A DNA stretch of 64,000 bases from Rhodosalinus sediminis (lineage in GTDB: Bacteria > Pseudomonadota > Alphaproteobacteria > Rhodobacterales > Rhodobacteraceae): NCBI RefSeq assembly GCF_003385555.1, contig NZ_QOHR01000002.1, positions 248,001 through 312,000 on the forward strand. Direction: 5' to 3'. The position numbers and the translations under genes were made by a program. Of the stretch, positions 21,722-30,579 are shown in pieces. The notes under the pieces were generated by a model. That model worked only from the letters and a program-made list of their open reading frames with translations. It was not told the DNA's origin and did not search any database. Position 1 is the first letter of the stretch. The number at the start of each line of letters is the position of its first letter.

Positions 21722-22804
21722 ATGCAGACAATCCGCGCGGCCGTGTGCCACGACTTCGGCGCGCCGCTCGAGATCGAGGAGGTGCGCCTCGCCGCGCCCG
21801 GCGCCGGCGAGGTCGAGGTGACGCTGGAGGCGGTGGCGGTCTGCCACTCCGACATCTCCTATGCCGACGGCGCATGGGGCGGGGTGCTGCCGGCGGTCTA
21901 CGGCCACGAGGCCGCGGGCCGGGTCACCGCGCTCGGCCCGGGCGTCGCGCGCCTGTCGGAGGGCGACCGCGTGGTGGTCACCCTGATCCGGCCCTGCGGG
22001 CACTGCCCGGCCTGCGCGTCGAGCCGGCCGACGATCTGCGAGAACCCGCCCGACGGCGCCGAGGGGCCGCTCGCCACCCGCGACGGCGGCGCGCTCTTTC
22101 ACGCGATGGCCTGCGGCGCCTTCGCCGAGAAGGTCGTCGTGGGCGCCGCGCAGGTCGTCCCGATCCCCGAGGACATGCCCGCCGAGAGCGCCTGCCTTCT
22201 GGGCTGCGGCGTGATCACCGGGGTCGGCGCGGCGGTCTACGCCGCCGGCCTCCGCCCCGGGCAGGACGCGGTGGTGATCGGCGCGGGCGGCGTCGGGCTG
22301 AACGCGATCCAGGGCGCGCGGCTCGCCGGCGCGCGGCGCATCGTGGCCGTGGACCGCACCGAGGAGAAGCTCGCCGACGCGCGCGCCTTCGGCGCCACCG
22401 ACACCGTGCTCGCCGACGACGCGGCGCCCTGGCGCGCGGCCAAGGCCGCGCTCGGGCGCGGCGCGGACGCCGCGATCGTCACCGTGGGCGCCGCCGCGGC
22501 CTACGAGACGGCGCCGCGCTACCTCGCCCCCGGCGGGCGGGTGGTGATGGTCGGCATGCCGCACTCCGGCGACGCGGCGGGCTACGAGCCCGTCCTCTTC
22601 GCCGCCACTGGACAGGGCATGATCGGCTCCAAGATGGGCGACGTGGTGATCGCGCGCGACATCCCGTGGATGATCGACCTCTACGAACAGGGCCGGCTGG
22701 AGCTCGACGGGCTCGTCTCGCGCCGCTGGCCCTTCGAGGAGATCAACGCCGCCATCGCCGACACCCGCGCGGGCGGCGCCCGGCGCAACGTGCTCGTCTT
22801 CTGA
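21722..22804 (+). CDS. Zinc-dependent alcohol dehydrogenase
   Basis: This medium-chain dehydrogenase of 360 residues has the catalytic zinc ligands at VCHSD and YGHEAAG, four clustered cysteines for the structural zinc (CGHCPAC then TIC), and the NAD-binding loop GAGGVGL. The overall look is of class III-like/aryl alcohol dehydrogenases. ATG 21722 is preferred because GGGAGGGAG lies just upstream; an in-frame ATG at 21707 would add five residues. It stands 73 bases after the MFS gene and 53 before an enolase-superfamily gene, probably in one transcript with it. The substrate is unknown. Confidence 0.9.
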   Translation: MQTIRAAVCHDFGAPLEIEEVRLAAPGAGEVEVTLEAVAVCHSDISYADGAWGGVLPAVYGHEAAGRVTALGPGVARLSEGDRVVVTLIRPCGHCPACASSRPTICENPPDGAEGPLATRDGGALFHAMACGAFAEKVVVGAAQVVPIPEDMPAESACLLGCGVITGVGAAVYAAGLRPGQDAVVIGAGGVGLNAIQGARLAGARRIVAVDRTEEKLADARAFGATDTVLADDAAPWRAAKAALGRGADAAIVTVGAAAAYETAPRYLAPGGRVVMVGMPHSGDAAGYEPVLFAATGQGMIGSKMGDVVIARDIPWMIDLYEQGRLELDGLVSRRWPFEEINAAIADTRAGGARRNVLVF

Positions 22805-22857
22805 CCGCTCCTCCGCCCTCACGGGCGTCCTCGCACCGCCGCGCCAGGGAGAGACCC

Positions 22858-24090
22858 ATGAAACTCGCCGACTGCGACGTGATCGTCACCGCGCCCCCGG
22901 CCCCGGGCTGGGGCGGGCGCTACTGGATCCTCGTGAAGCTGACCACCGACACCGGGATCACCGGCTGGGGCGAATGCTACGCCGCCGCCGTCGGCCCCGA
23001 GGCGATGACGGCCGTGATCCGCGACGTCTTCGCCCGCCACATGGAGGGCGACTCCCCGGAGAACATCGAGCGCATGTTCCGCCGCGCCTATTCCTCGGGC
23101 TTCACCCAGCGCCCCGATCCGACGGTGATGGGCGCCTTCTCGGGGCTCGAGATCGCCTGCTGGGACATCCTCGGCAAGGACCGCGGGCGGCCCGTCTGGG
23201 CGCTGCTCGGCGGGCGGATGACCGAGCGGGTGCGCGCCTATTCCTACCTCTACCCGCTCGCGCATCACCGCATGTCGGACTTCTGGACCTCCGCCGAGAT
23301 GGCCGCCGAAAGCGCCGCGGCGCTCGTCGCGCGCGGCTACACCGCGGTGAAGTTCGACCCCGCCGGCCCCTATACCTTTCACGGCGGGCACCAGCCGGCG
23401 ATGTGGGACATCTCGCTCTCCATCGCCTTCTGCGAGGCGGTGCGCGAGGCGGTGGGCGACCGCGCCGACCTGCTCTTCGGCACGCACGGGCAGTTCACGA
23501 CCGAGGGCGCGATCCGCCTCGGGCAGGCGCTGGAGCCCTATGCGCCGCTCTGGTTCGAGGAGCCGATCCCGCCCGACAACCTGCTCGAGTTCCAGCGCGT
23601 CCAGCAGGCCGTGCGCATCCCCGTGGCGACCGGCGAGCGGCTGACCACCAAGGCGGAGTTCGCGACCCTCCTGCGCACGGGCGGCGCGCGCATCCTGCAG
23701 CCCGCCCTCGGCCGCGCCGGCGGGATCTGGGAGACGAAGAAGATCGCCGCCATGGCCGAGGCCTTCAACGCCGAGATGGCGCCGCATCTCTACGCGGGGC
23801 CCGTGGAATGGGCGGCCAACATCCACCTCGCCGTCTCGATCCCGAACCTCCTCGTGGCCGAGACGATCGAGACCGACTTCCATCGCGACCTCATCGGCGG
23901 CGCGATCGCCGTGGAGGGCGGCTTCGTCCCCGCGCCGGAGGCCCCCGGCCTCGGCATCGAGGTGGACGAGGCGCTCGCCCGCGCCCATCCCTGGACCGGC
24001 ACGGGCCTCCACCTCGAGATGCAGGAGGCGCCCTGCAATTACGCCGAGGGCAACACCTTCGCCGGCGGCGCCCCGCCACAGGAGGGCTGA
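22858..24090 (+). CDS. Mandelate racemase/muconate-lactonizing enzyme family dehydratase-like protein
   Basis: This enolase-superfamily enzyme of 410 residues resembles galactonate/mannonate dehydratase-type members. It has an N-terminal capping domain (about 1-120), then a barrel with VKFD (164-167), GTHGQ (208-212), WFEEP (232-236), TGERL (258-262) and a late His310. In DgoD-type enzymes an Asp metal ligand sits two residues before the conserved His; here that place is Gly208, and the usual QPDLGRAGG reads QPALGRAGG. It is likely an acid-sugar dehydratase or racemase of unknown substrate, cotranscribed with the alcohol dehydrogenase. Confidence 0.87.
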   Translation: MKLADCDVIVTAPPAPGWGGRYWILVKLTTDTGITGWGECYAAAVGPEAMTAVIRDVFARHMEGDSPENIERMFRRAYSSGFTQRPDPTVMGAFSGLEIACWDILGKDRGRPVWALLGGRMTERVRAYSYLYPLAHHRMSDFWTSAEMAAESAAALVARGYTAVKFDPAGPYTFHGGHQPAMWDISLSIAFCEAVREAVGDRADLLFGTHGQFTTEGAIRLGQALEPYAPLWFEEPIPPDNLLEFQRVQQAVRIPVATGERLTTKAEFATLLRTGGARILQPALGRAGGIWETKKIAAMAEAFNAEMAPHLYAGPVEWAANIHLAVSIPNLLVAETIETDFHRDLIGGAIAVEGGFVPAPEAPGLGIEVDEALARAHPWTGTGLHLEMQEAPCNYAEGNTFAGGAPPQEG

Positions 24091-24097
24091 GACGCAC

Positions 24098-24127
24098 TTG
24101 ATCCCGGCCCGCGCCGGCACATATACT
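24098..24127 (+). promoter_or_regulatory. Promoter of the SqrR-like regulator gene
   Basis: TTGATC (24098-24103) and TATACT (24122-24127) are 18 bases apart, about 27 bases before the start codon. This is a good sigma-70-type match in GC-rich surroundings. The -10 overlaps the inverted repeat at 24118-24141. Confidence 0.6.
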
Positions 24128-24141
24128 TAAAAAGCTATGTG
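24118..24141. promoter_or_regulatory. Operator candidate CACATA-N12-TATGTG
   Basis: A 6-bp inverted repeat with a 12-base AT-rich centre covers the -10 box and the region up to the ribosome site of the ArsR-family gene. The position fits autorepression by steric block, as for other BigR/SqrR regulators. Confidence 0.55.
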
Positions 24142-24153
24142 ACCGGAGAGCCC

Positions 24154-24501
24154 ATGGCCGAGATCGACACACCGACCCGCCCCGCGGGGGCCGCCGCGGC
24201 GCCCCCCGACGAGATGGCGCAGAACGCCGCCGACGCGGCCGCCTACCTCAAGACCCTCGCGCACGAGGGGCGGCTCATGGTGCTCTGCCACCTCGGCTCG
24301 GGCGAGAAATCCGTGGGCGAGCTGGAGGAGCTCCTCGGCATGCGGCAGGCCGCGGTGAGCCAGATGCTGGCCCGCCTGCGCGAGGAAAAGCTCGTCGCGA
24401 CCCGCCGCGAGGGCAAGACCATCTACTACCGCCTCGCCGACGACGCGACGCGGCAGGTGATCGGCCTCCTCTACAGCGTCTTCTGCCAGCGCCGCGGCTG
24501 A
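24154..24501 (+). CDS. ArsR-family regulator of the SqrR/BigR type (persulfide sensor candidate)
   Basis: This winged-helix repressor of 115 residues has recognition region MRQAAVSQMLARLREEKLV and wing YYRLAD. It has exactly two cysteines, Cys45 (MVLCHLGSG) and Cys111 (SVFCQRRG), 66 residues apart. That is the same separation as Cys41 and Cys107 of Rhodobacter capsulatus SqrR, which form a polysulfide bridge and relieve repression. No metal-binding motif of classical ArsR is seen. ATG 24154 follows a GGAGAG site. SqrR also controls photosynthesis genes, and this genome carries a photosynthesis cluster. Confidence 0.88.
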   Translation: MAEIDTPTRPAGAAAAPPDEMAQNAADAAAYLKTLAHEGRLMVLCHLGSGEKSVGELEELLGMRQAAVSQMLARLREEKLVATRREGKTIYYRLADDATRQVIGLLYSVFCQRRG

Positions 24502-24877
24502 GGCCACGCGGGCACCGGGCAAGGACGGCACGCGCGGGCCGCAGCGGGCCGATCCCCGCGCGACCCGCCGACCCGCTCCCGCATCTCCGCGACGCGCCGC
24601 GCGTACGAAGCCGGAACCTGCGTGGGCAGCCCCCCCGACCAAAGCGCCGTCCTGCCACGCCGGTCACGCCACCTCCCCCGGAGCACCTTTCGCCCGATCA
24701 CGCGCCGCCCGCAGAACGCCAAACCGCCCCGACGGCCGCCGCACCGCCCATGGATCGCACCACCCACGCGCCCGCAGCGCACCCCGGTCCCTTCCTCTTG
24801 CCGGAAATACCCTCGGGGGGTGAATTGGCCGAAGGCCAAGAGGGGGGCGGACAGCCCCCCTCGCCCCCGGCTGCCGC
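24502..24877. other. Intergenic region downstream of two convergent genes
   Basis: 376 bases separate the stop codons of the ArsR-type gene (+) and the acyl-CoA synthetase gene (-). The only structure I recognise is repeat copy B (24790-24863). The remaining ~290 bases show no convincing gene or RNA. Confidence 0.6.
24790..24863 (-). repeat. Interspersed hairpin/CCAAGA element, copy B
   Basis: On the minus strand this shows GGGGGGCTGTCCGCCCCCC as hairpin, TTGGCC-TTC-GGCCAA as second hairpin, a C-run and GGTATTTCCGGCAAGAGGAA. It begins about 15 bases after the acyl-CoA synthetase stop, in the same orientation as that gene. Close match to copies A and C. Confidence 0.75.
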
Positions 24878-26761
24878 TCAGGCGCCGACCCGCTCCCAGG
24901 GCCTGGTGTAGGCCGAGAGCGCCTGCGCCACCTCGGCCTCCGCCGCGTCGCCCGCGACCTGCGCGACGAGCCCGCGCTTCGGGTCGTCGATCACCTCCTC
25001 CACGCGCGCGTCGAGCCCCGCGGCCTCGAGCGCCTGCGTGTAGACCCGCGCGATCGCGCGCTTGCGCAGCTCGGGCTTGAAGACCTTGCCGACGGCGGTC
25101 TTGGGCAGCTCGTCGAGCACCTCGACGTGCTTCGGCAGCGCCGCGCGCTCGTGGACATGCACGCGCGCGTGCTCCATCAGCGCCTCCGCGCTGACCTCTC
25201 CGCCCTCGACGAGCTCCACATAGACGCAGGGCAGCTCGCCCGCATGCGCGTCGGGCTGGCCGACGGCGCCGGCGAAGGCCACGTCGTGATGAGCGAGCAG
25301 CGCCTCCTCGATCTCGGCGGGGTCGATGTTGTGCCCGCCGCGGATGATCACGTCCTTCGCCCGCCCGGTGATCCAGAGATAGCCGTCCGGGTCGAGCCGC
25401 CCGAGATCGCCGGTGCGCAGGAAACGCCCGTCGTAGAAGAGATCGCGGTTCTTCTCTGGGTCGGTGTAGGTGCGGCCCGGGTCGACGCCCGGGTTGGCGA
25501 CGCAGATCTCGCCCACCTCGTCGGTCGCACACTCGACGAGCGCGCCGTCGACCTCGCGCACGATCCTGACCTCGGTGTAGGGGAAGGGGATGCCGACCGA
25601 GCCCACCTTCTTCGTGCCCTCCGGCGGGTTGCAGGAGACGAGGCAGGTCGCCTCCGTCAGCCCGTAGCCCTCGACGATGGTGACGTTGGAGACCGCCTCG
25701 AACCGGTTGAAGAGCTCGAGCGGCATCGGCGCCGAGCCGGAAAACGCCGTCTTGACCGAGGAGATGTCGGCGTCCACCTCGCGCTGCATCAGCGCCGAGA
25801 CGGCCGTCGGCACGGTGATCACGAAGGTGATCCCCCAGCGCTCGACGAGCTTCCAGAAGTTGTCGAAGACCCCGTCGCCCCGGTAGCCCGCCGGAGTCGG
25901 AAAGACCACATGCGCCCCGCTCGCCACCGCCGACATCAGGATGACGTGGCAGGCGAAGACATGAAAGAGCGGCAGCGGACAGATCGTCGCGTCCTGCTCG
26001 GTGAAAAGCAGCCGCTGACCCACCCAGCCATTGTAGATCATGCCGTCGTAGCGGTGCCGCGCGACCTTGGGCGTGCCGGTGGTGCCCCCGGTGTGGAAAC
26101 AGGCCGCCACCCGGTCGCCGCCCGCATCCTCGAAGCGCAGCCCGTCGCCGGGGTGTTTCGCCATCTCGGCTGCGAAGCTCTTCACGTCCGCGTGGTGCCC
26201 GCGCGGCGCCTTCGGCCGGACGACGGGCACGATCCAGCTCTTCGGCGGCGTCAGGTAGCGGTTGAGATCGACCTCGAGGACCGTGTGCACCTGCGGCGCG
26301 TGGCGCACCGCCTCGCAGACCTTCTCCGCGACGTCGGTCTTCGGAAAGGCGCGCAGCGTGACCACCACCTTCGCGCCCGTCTCGCGCAGGATGGCGCTGA
26401 TCTGTTCGGGCTCGAGCAGCGGATTGATCGGACAGACGACGCCCGCCACCATCCCGCCGAGGAACGACACCGTCGCCTCGTTGCAGATCGGCAGGACATA
26501 AGCGACCGTGTCCCCCTCGCCCACGCCGAGATCGCGGAAGAGGTTGGCGGCCTGCGCCACCCGGCTCCGCAGCGCGCGCCAGCTGAGCGTCTCGGCCTTG
26601 TCCTTCGGCCCCGACAGCAGCTGAAAGCTCACCGCCGGGCGGTCGGGAAACTTGCGTTCCGTCTCCGACAGCAGGCCCCAGACCGTGCGCGGAACGTCCC
26701 GCGCTTCCCAGGGCATCTCCGATTCGATGGCATGCTTGTCCGCCAGTGACGCGAAGGCCAT
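24878..26761 (-). CDS. AMP-dependent acyl-CoA synthetase
   Basis: This ANL-superfamily ligase of 627 residues activates a carboxylic acid to its acyl-CoA through an acyl-AMP. Motifs in order are the P-loop-like HTGGTTGTPK, GYGLTEAT (adenine/acyl pocket), FLRTGDLG, the ITGRAKDVI hinge, and the C-terminal catalytic Lys in LPKTAVGKVFK. The start has a strong GGGGAGGAG ribosome site; an upstream in-frame ATG would add 27 unlikely residues. A medium- or long-chain fatty acid is a plausible substrate. It stands alone, with repeat copy B at its 3' end. Confidence 0.92.
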   Translation of the reverse strand: MAFASLADKHAIESEMPWEARDVPRTVWGLLSETERKFPDRPAVSFQLLSGPKDKAETLSWRALRSRVAQAANLFRDLGVGEGDTVAYVLPICNEATVSFLGGMVAGVVCPINPLLEPEQISAILRETGAKVVVTLRAFPKTDVAEKVCEAVRHAPQVHTVLEVDLNRYLTPPKSWIVPVVRPKAPRGHHADVKSFAAEMAKHPGDGLRFEDAGGDRVAACFHTGGTTGTPKVARHRYDGMIYNGWVGQRLLFTEQDATICPLPLFHVFACHVILMSAVASGAHVVFPTPAGYRGDGVFDNFWKLVERWGITFVITVPTAVSALMQREVDADISSVKTAFSGSAPMPLELFNRFEAVSNVTIVEGYGLTEATCLVSCNPPEGTKKVGSVGIPFPYTEVRIVREVDGALVECATDEVGEICVANPGVDPGRTYTDPEKNRDLFYDGRFLRTGDLGRLDPDGYLWITGRAKDVIIRGGHNIDPAEIEEALLAHHDVAFAGAVGQPDAHAGELPCVYVELVEGGEVSAEALMEHARVHVHERAALPKHVEVLDELPKTAVGKVFKPELRKRAIARVYTQALEAAGLDARVEEVIDDPKRGLVAQVAGDAAEAEVAQALSAYTRPWERVGA

Positions 26762-27159
26762 TGCGCGCTCCTCCCCTCCCCGACGCCGGGGCGCGGCGCC
26801 CGGCAGTTTCCCGAAAATGAGCGCGCAGGCGCCGCCGCGCAAGTGTCGCGCCGTTTCCGGCCCCGATCGGCCCGCCGCCGGCCGCCGGCCCCCGCGGCGC
26901 CCCCGTCACGCCCGACGCCACGCGCCACGAGGCCACCACGGCGACAACCATCGCCTCACGCGCCCGCGCCGCACGCAGCCCGCGAAGAGCGGCCCCCGGC
27001 CCCATCATCTTGGCTCAAATACTCTCGGGGGGTGAATTGGCCGAAGGCCAAGAGGGGGGCAGACAGCCCCCCTCCCGCGGCGCGGCGACCGCGCCGCGCC
27101 TCATGGCGACGCGGCCGACGCACGCCACCTCGGACAGCGCGCCCCGCGCCCGCCGCGCG
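26762..27159. other. Intergenic region between ABC exporter and acyl-CoA synthetase genes
   Basis: 398 bases lie between two minus-strand genes. It contains repeat copy C (27002-27073) near the exporter end and presumably the synthetase promoter near 26762-26850, though no clear -35/-10 pair could be chosen. No gene seen. Confidence 0.55.
27002..27073 (-). repeat. Interspersed hairpin/CCAAGA element, copy C
   Basis: Minus-strand order: GGGGGGCTGTCTGCCCCCC hairpin, TTGGCC-TTC-GGCCAA hairpin, C-run, AGTATTTGAGCCAAGATGAT. It lies about 85 bases after the ABC exporter stop, in the gene's orientation. Nearly identical in design to copies A and B. Confidence 0.8.
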
Positions 27160-28953
27160 CTACTCCGCCGCGATGCCGTCGGTGAACTGCAGCCGCGCGA
27201 GGCGCGCGTAGAGCCCGTCCTCCGACACGAGCCGGTCGTGCGGCCCCTCGGCGACGATGCGGCCCTGGTCCATGACCACGATCCGGTCGGCCTTCTTCAC
27301 CGTGGCGAGGCGGTGCGCCACGATGATCGTCGTGCGCCCGCTCCTCAGCCGGTCCACCGCGTGCTGCACCGCGCGCTCCGATTCGGCGTCGAGCGCGCTC
27401 GTCGCCTCGTCGAGCAGCAGGACTGGCGCGTCGCGCAGGATGGCGCGGGCGATGGCGATGCGTTGCTTCTGCCCGCCCGAGAGCATCACGCCGCGCTCGC
27501 CGACGTAGCTGTCGTAGCCCTCGGGGAGCTTGGCGATGAAGTCGTGCGCCGCGGCGGCCTCGGCGGCGGCCTCCACCTCGGCGTCCGTGGCCTCGGGCCG
27601 GCCGAAGCGGATGTTCTCGCGCGCCGTGGCCCCGAAGATCACCGGGTCCTGCGGCACGAGCGCGATGGCCCGCCGGAAGGCGTCGCGCCGCATCGCGTCG
27701 ATGGGCACCCCGTCGAGGCGAATCCGGCCCGAGGCGGGATCGTAGAAGCGCAGCAGGAGCTGGATGATCGTCGTCTTTCCCGCGCCGGAGGGCCCGACGA
27801 GCGCGATCGTCTCGCCCGGCGCCACGCGCAGGGTCACCCCGTCGAGCGCCGGCGCGTCGGGGCGGGCGGGATAGGCGAACTGCACCTCCTCGAAGGCGAG
27901 CTCGCCGGCGACCGGATCGGGCAGCGGGCGCGGCGTCTCGGGGTCCTGCACCGCGTCCGTGGCGCGCAGGAGCTCCACGAGCCGCTCGGTCGCGCCGGCG
28001 GCGCGCTGCAACTCGCCCCAGATCTCGGAGAGCGCGCCGACCGATCCCGCGACCATGACCGAGTAGATCACGAACTGCACCAGCATGCCCGGCGTCATGC
28101 CGCCCGCGCGCACGTCGCGCGCGCCGATCCAGAGGACGCCGACCACCCCGGTGAACACCAGAAAGATCACGATCGCCGTCATCACCGCGCGCGTGTTCAC
28201 CCGCCGGCGCGCGGCGTCGAAGCTCTGCTCGGTGACGCGGCCGAACTCGGCCTGGCTCAGCGCCTCGTGGGTGAAGGCCTGCACCGTCTGCACCGCGCCC
28301 AGCGCCTCGGAGGCGTTGCCCGAGGAGGCGGCGATCCAGTCCTGGTTCTCGCGCGAGAGCTTCCGGAGCCGCCGCCCGAGCACGAGGATCGGAAAGACCA
28401 CCGCCGGCACGATCAGCAGCACGAGCCCCGTCAGCTTCGGCGAGGTCGCCAGCATCAGCGCGAGCCCGCCGATGAAGATCAGCAGGTTCCGGAGCGCGAT
28501 CGAGACCGAGGAGCCGATGACCGAGAGGATCAGCGTCGTGTCGGTGGTGATCCGGCTCAGCACCTCGCCGGTCATCAGCCGCTCGTAGAAGGCCGGGCTC
28601 ATGCCGATCACCCGGTCGAAGAGCGCCTTGCGGATGTCGGCGACGACGCGCTCGCCGAGGCGCGTGACCAGCGCGTAGCGCAGCGCCGAGCCCAACGCGA
28701 AGAGCCCCGCGATGCCGAGCGCGGCGGCGAAATACTTGTCGAGGATGGCGCCGTCCTCGACGCCGAAGTTGTCCACCACGCGGCGCACCGCGATCGGCAG
28801 GATGAGCGAGACGACCGCCGTCGCCACCAGCATCACGAGCGCCGCGGCGAGCAGCGCGCGATAGGGGCGCATGAACGGCCAGAGCTCGGCGAGGGCCCCG
28901 ATCCGGCGCGACTTCTCGCGCTCCTGTTCCTGAACTGGCGGGGCCTTGGCCAT
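27160..28953 (-). CDS. ABC exporter, fused membrane and ATPase domains (MsbA/ABCB type)
   Basis: This half-transporter of 597 residues has six membrane helices in about residues 25-320. The nucleotide-binding domain follows with Walker A GPSGAGKT, Q-loop VPQDP, signature LSGGQKQR, Walker B VLLLDEATSALD and the switch His in IVAHRLAT. The family homodimerises and exports lipids, drugs or peptides; the substrate here is not evident. It stands alone, followed by repeat copy C, with a tRNA-Gly gene upstream on the same strand. Confidence 0.93.
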   Translation of the reverse strand: MAKAPPVQEQEREKSRRIGALAELWPFMRPYRALLAAALVMLVATAVVSLILPIAVRRVVDNFGVEDGAILDKYFAAALGIAGLFALGSALRYALVTRLGERVVADIRKALFDRVIGMSPAFYERLMTGEVLSRITTDTTLILSVIGSSVSIALRNLLIFIGGLALMLATSPKLTGLVLLIVPAVVFPILVLGRRLRKLSRENQDWIAASSGNASEALGAVQTVQAFTHEALSQAEFGRVTEQSFDAARRRVNTRAVMTAIVIFLVFTGVVGVLWIGARDVRAGGMTPGMLVQFVIYSVMVAGSVGALSEIWGELQRAAGATERLVELLRATDAVQDPETPRPLPDPVAGELAFEEVQFAYPARPDAPALDGVTLRVAPGETIALVGPSGAGKTTIIQLLLRFYDPASGRIRLDGVPIDAMRRDAFRRAIALVPQDPVIFGATARENIRFGRPEATDAEVEAAAEAAAAHDFIAKLPEGYDSYVGERGVMLSGGQKQRIAIARAILRDAPVLLLDEATSALDAESERAVQHAVDRLRSGRTTIIVAHRLATVKKADRIVVMDQGRIVAEGPHDRLVSEDGLYARLARLQFTDGIAAE

Positions 28954-29038
28954 GCCGTCTCCCTGTCCGCGTCCGACGTTAATGCCACGCGGGGCGCAGG
29001 GGTCAACCCGTGGCGGAATGCGGCGGCATGCAGGCGGC

Positions 29039-29112
29039 TGGAGCGGGTAGACGGAATCGAACCGACATCACCTGCTTGGAAGGCAGGGGCTTTACCATTA
29101 AGCTATACCCGC
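29039..29112 (-). tRNA. tRNA-Gly (anticodon UCC)
   Basis: Read on the minus strand it folds as a 71-nt tRNA plus an encoded CCA (29039-29041). The acceptor stem is GCGGGTA/TACCCGC, the anticodon loop is CTTCCAA with TCC, and the T-arm contains GGTTCGATTCC. It reads GGA and GGG glycine codons. It lies about 85 bases upstream of the ABC exporter gene. Confidence 0.97.
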
Positions 29113-29482
29113 CTGCGCCGCGTGGCTTAGACCGTCGCACGCGGCGCGTCAACGCGGAAGCGATGGCGCCGGGCGGCCGGTCGCGGCTCGGACGATCCGA
29201 GGGCAGACGGGTCCGCCACCTTTCCGCGGCCATGGACGCCCTCGCCATGTCGCCGCCGCCGCGCCGGGCCGGGCGGCTCAGGCGCTTGTCCCGCCTCGGA
29301 GCGGCGCGCGGCACAGGGCGAGCGCCCCGGCGCGGAGACGCGTTCCGGCGATGGCGCGCAGGCGCCACCCTCGCCCCTTTAGCCCCTCGCTCACCAATCA
29401 CCTCTCCCCGCAGGCGGCCCTGGGCCGCAGCGCCGAAATGCACCTGACGCGACCGCCCGTCCCCTGCCGGCCCTCGCGCGCG
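29113..29482. other. Intergenic region between tRNA-Gly and the SRAP gene
   Basis: 370 bases with no gene I can support. The tRNA promoter should be in its first ~60 bases. Open frames across it have skewed Arg/Pro/Ala composition and no domains. Confidence 0.55.
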
Positions 29483-30148
29483 TCAGTCCTCGATGGGCTC
29501 GATCAGCTCCGGCCCCTCGGCGCGGTTCGAGTTCACGCGGCGGCTAACCCGGTGGGCCTCGAGCGTGCCGCCGGGCGGCGGCACCATCAGCCGCGCCGCG
29601 CCGTGGCCCGCCTCGCCCAGCCAGAGCGGCCAGTCCCCGGGGTCGAGGACGACGGGCATCCGGTGATGGATCGACGCCACGTCCGGCCCGGCCGCGCAGG
29701 TCACGATGGCGCAGGTCCGATAGGCCTCGCCGCCGCGCTCCCAGTCCTGCCAGATGCCGGCGAAGACCATGGGCGCGCCGTCGGCCCGGCGCACGAACCA
29801 CGGAGACCGGGTGCCCTCGGCGTCCTTCGTCCACTCGTAGAAGCCCAGCGCCGGGATCAGGCAGCGCCGTCGGCGCGCGGCCTCGCGGAACGCGGCCTTC
29901 TCGGCCACCGTCTCGGCGCGAGCGTTGATCAGGAGCGGGCCGTCCGAGGGCGTCTCGTACCAGTGCGGCAGGAAGCCCCAGCGCATCGCGCCGAGGCGCC
30001 GCCCCGCCCCCTCGGCCCGGACCGCGTGGACGGCATTGGTCGGACAGACGTTGTAATTCGGCACAGGGGGCAGGTCGTTCGCGGGCTCGGCCGCGAAGAG
30101 GCGCGCCATCGCGTCGGTCGGCAGGGTCACGGCGAAGCGTCCGCACAT
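29483..30148 (-). CDS. SOS response-associated peptidase (SRAP/YedK/HMCES family)
   Basis: This 221-residue protein has the invariant N-terminal MCGRF, whose Cys2 crosslinks to abasic sites in single-stranded DNA. The active-site Asn (LLINARAET), Glu (LGFYEW) and His (SIHHRMPVVL) are also present. SRAP proteins shield abasic sites during replication. The Met is processed to expose Cys2, so the start is certain. It diverges from the DUF952 gene; no LexA box was recognised upstream. Confidence 0.95.
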   Translation of the reverse strand: MCGRFAVTLPTDAMARLFAAEPANDLPPVPNYNVCPTNAVHAVRAEGAGRRLGAMRWGFLPHWYETPSDGPLLINARAETVAEKAAFREAARRRRCLIPALGFYEWTKDAEGTRSPWFVRRADGAPMVFAGIWQDWERGGEAYRTCAIVTCAAGPDVASIHHRMPVVLDPGDWPLWLGEAGHGAARLMVPPPGGTLEAHRVSRRVNSNRAEGPELIEPIED

Positions 30149-30237
30149 GGGCCGAGCCTAGCCGCCCCGGGCGGCGCCCGCCAGTGACGCGCACGCCCCG
30201 GCTTGACCGGCGCCCGCCCGCGCGGCAGAGGGAGGGC

Positions 30238-30579
30238 ATGCTCATCTACAAGATCCTGCGCGCCGACGAATGGGCCGCGCTCGAGGCCGCGGGCGAGACC
30301 GCCGGCGCGCCGATCGACGTCGCCGACGGCTTCGTGCATTTCTCCACCGCCGAACAGGCCGCCGTGACCGCCGCGAAGCACTTCGCGGGCCTCGACGGGC
30401 TGAAGATCCTCGCCGTCGAGGCGGAGGCGCTCGGCCCCGCGCTCCGGTGGGAGCCCTCGCGCGGGGGCGCGCTCTTTCCGCATCTCTATGCGCCGCTCCG
30501 GCTGTCGGACGTGGTCTGGGCGCGCGACCTGCCGCTCGGGGCGGACGGGACGCACCGCTTCCCGCCGGAGATGACGTGA
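30238..30579 (+). CDS. DUF952 domain protein
   Basis: This 113-residue protein matches the DUF952 family in layout: [12 protein letters not shown] at the start, [11 protein letters not shown], then a C-terminal FPHLYAPL with WARDLPL. The family has a fold related to ADP-ribosyl-processing proteins, but its function is unknown. The start follows GGGAGG. It overlaps pyrD by four bases (GTGA), a linkage that suggests cotranslation. Confidence 0.88.
   Translation: MLIYKILRADEWAALEAAGETAGAPIDVADGFVHFSTAEQAAVTAAKHFAGLDGLKILAVEAEALGPALRWEPSRGGALFPHLYAPLRLSDVVWARDLPLGADGTHRFPPEMT

Noticed and set aside
27010-29130. Plus-strand open frame of 706 codons
   Set aside because: Shadow of the ABC exporter, and it runs into the tRNA-Gly gene; no domain recognisable.
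29010-29447. Short open frames across tRNA-Gly and the following gap
   Set aside because: They overlap a well-folded tRNA and have no family features or good ribosome sites.
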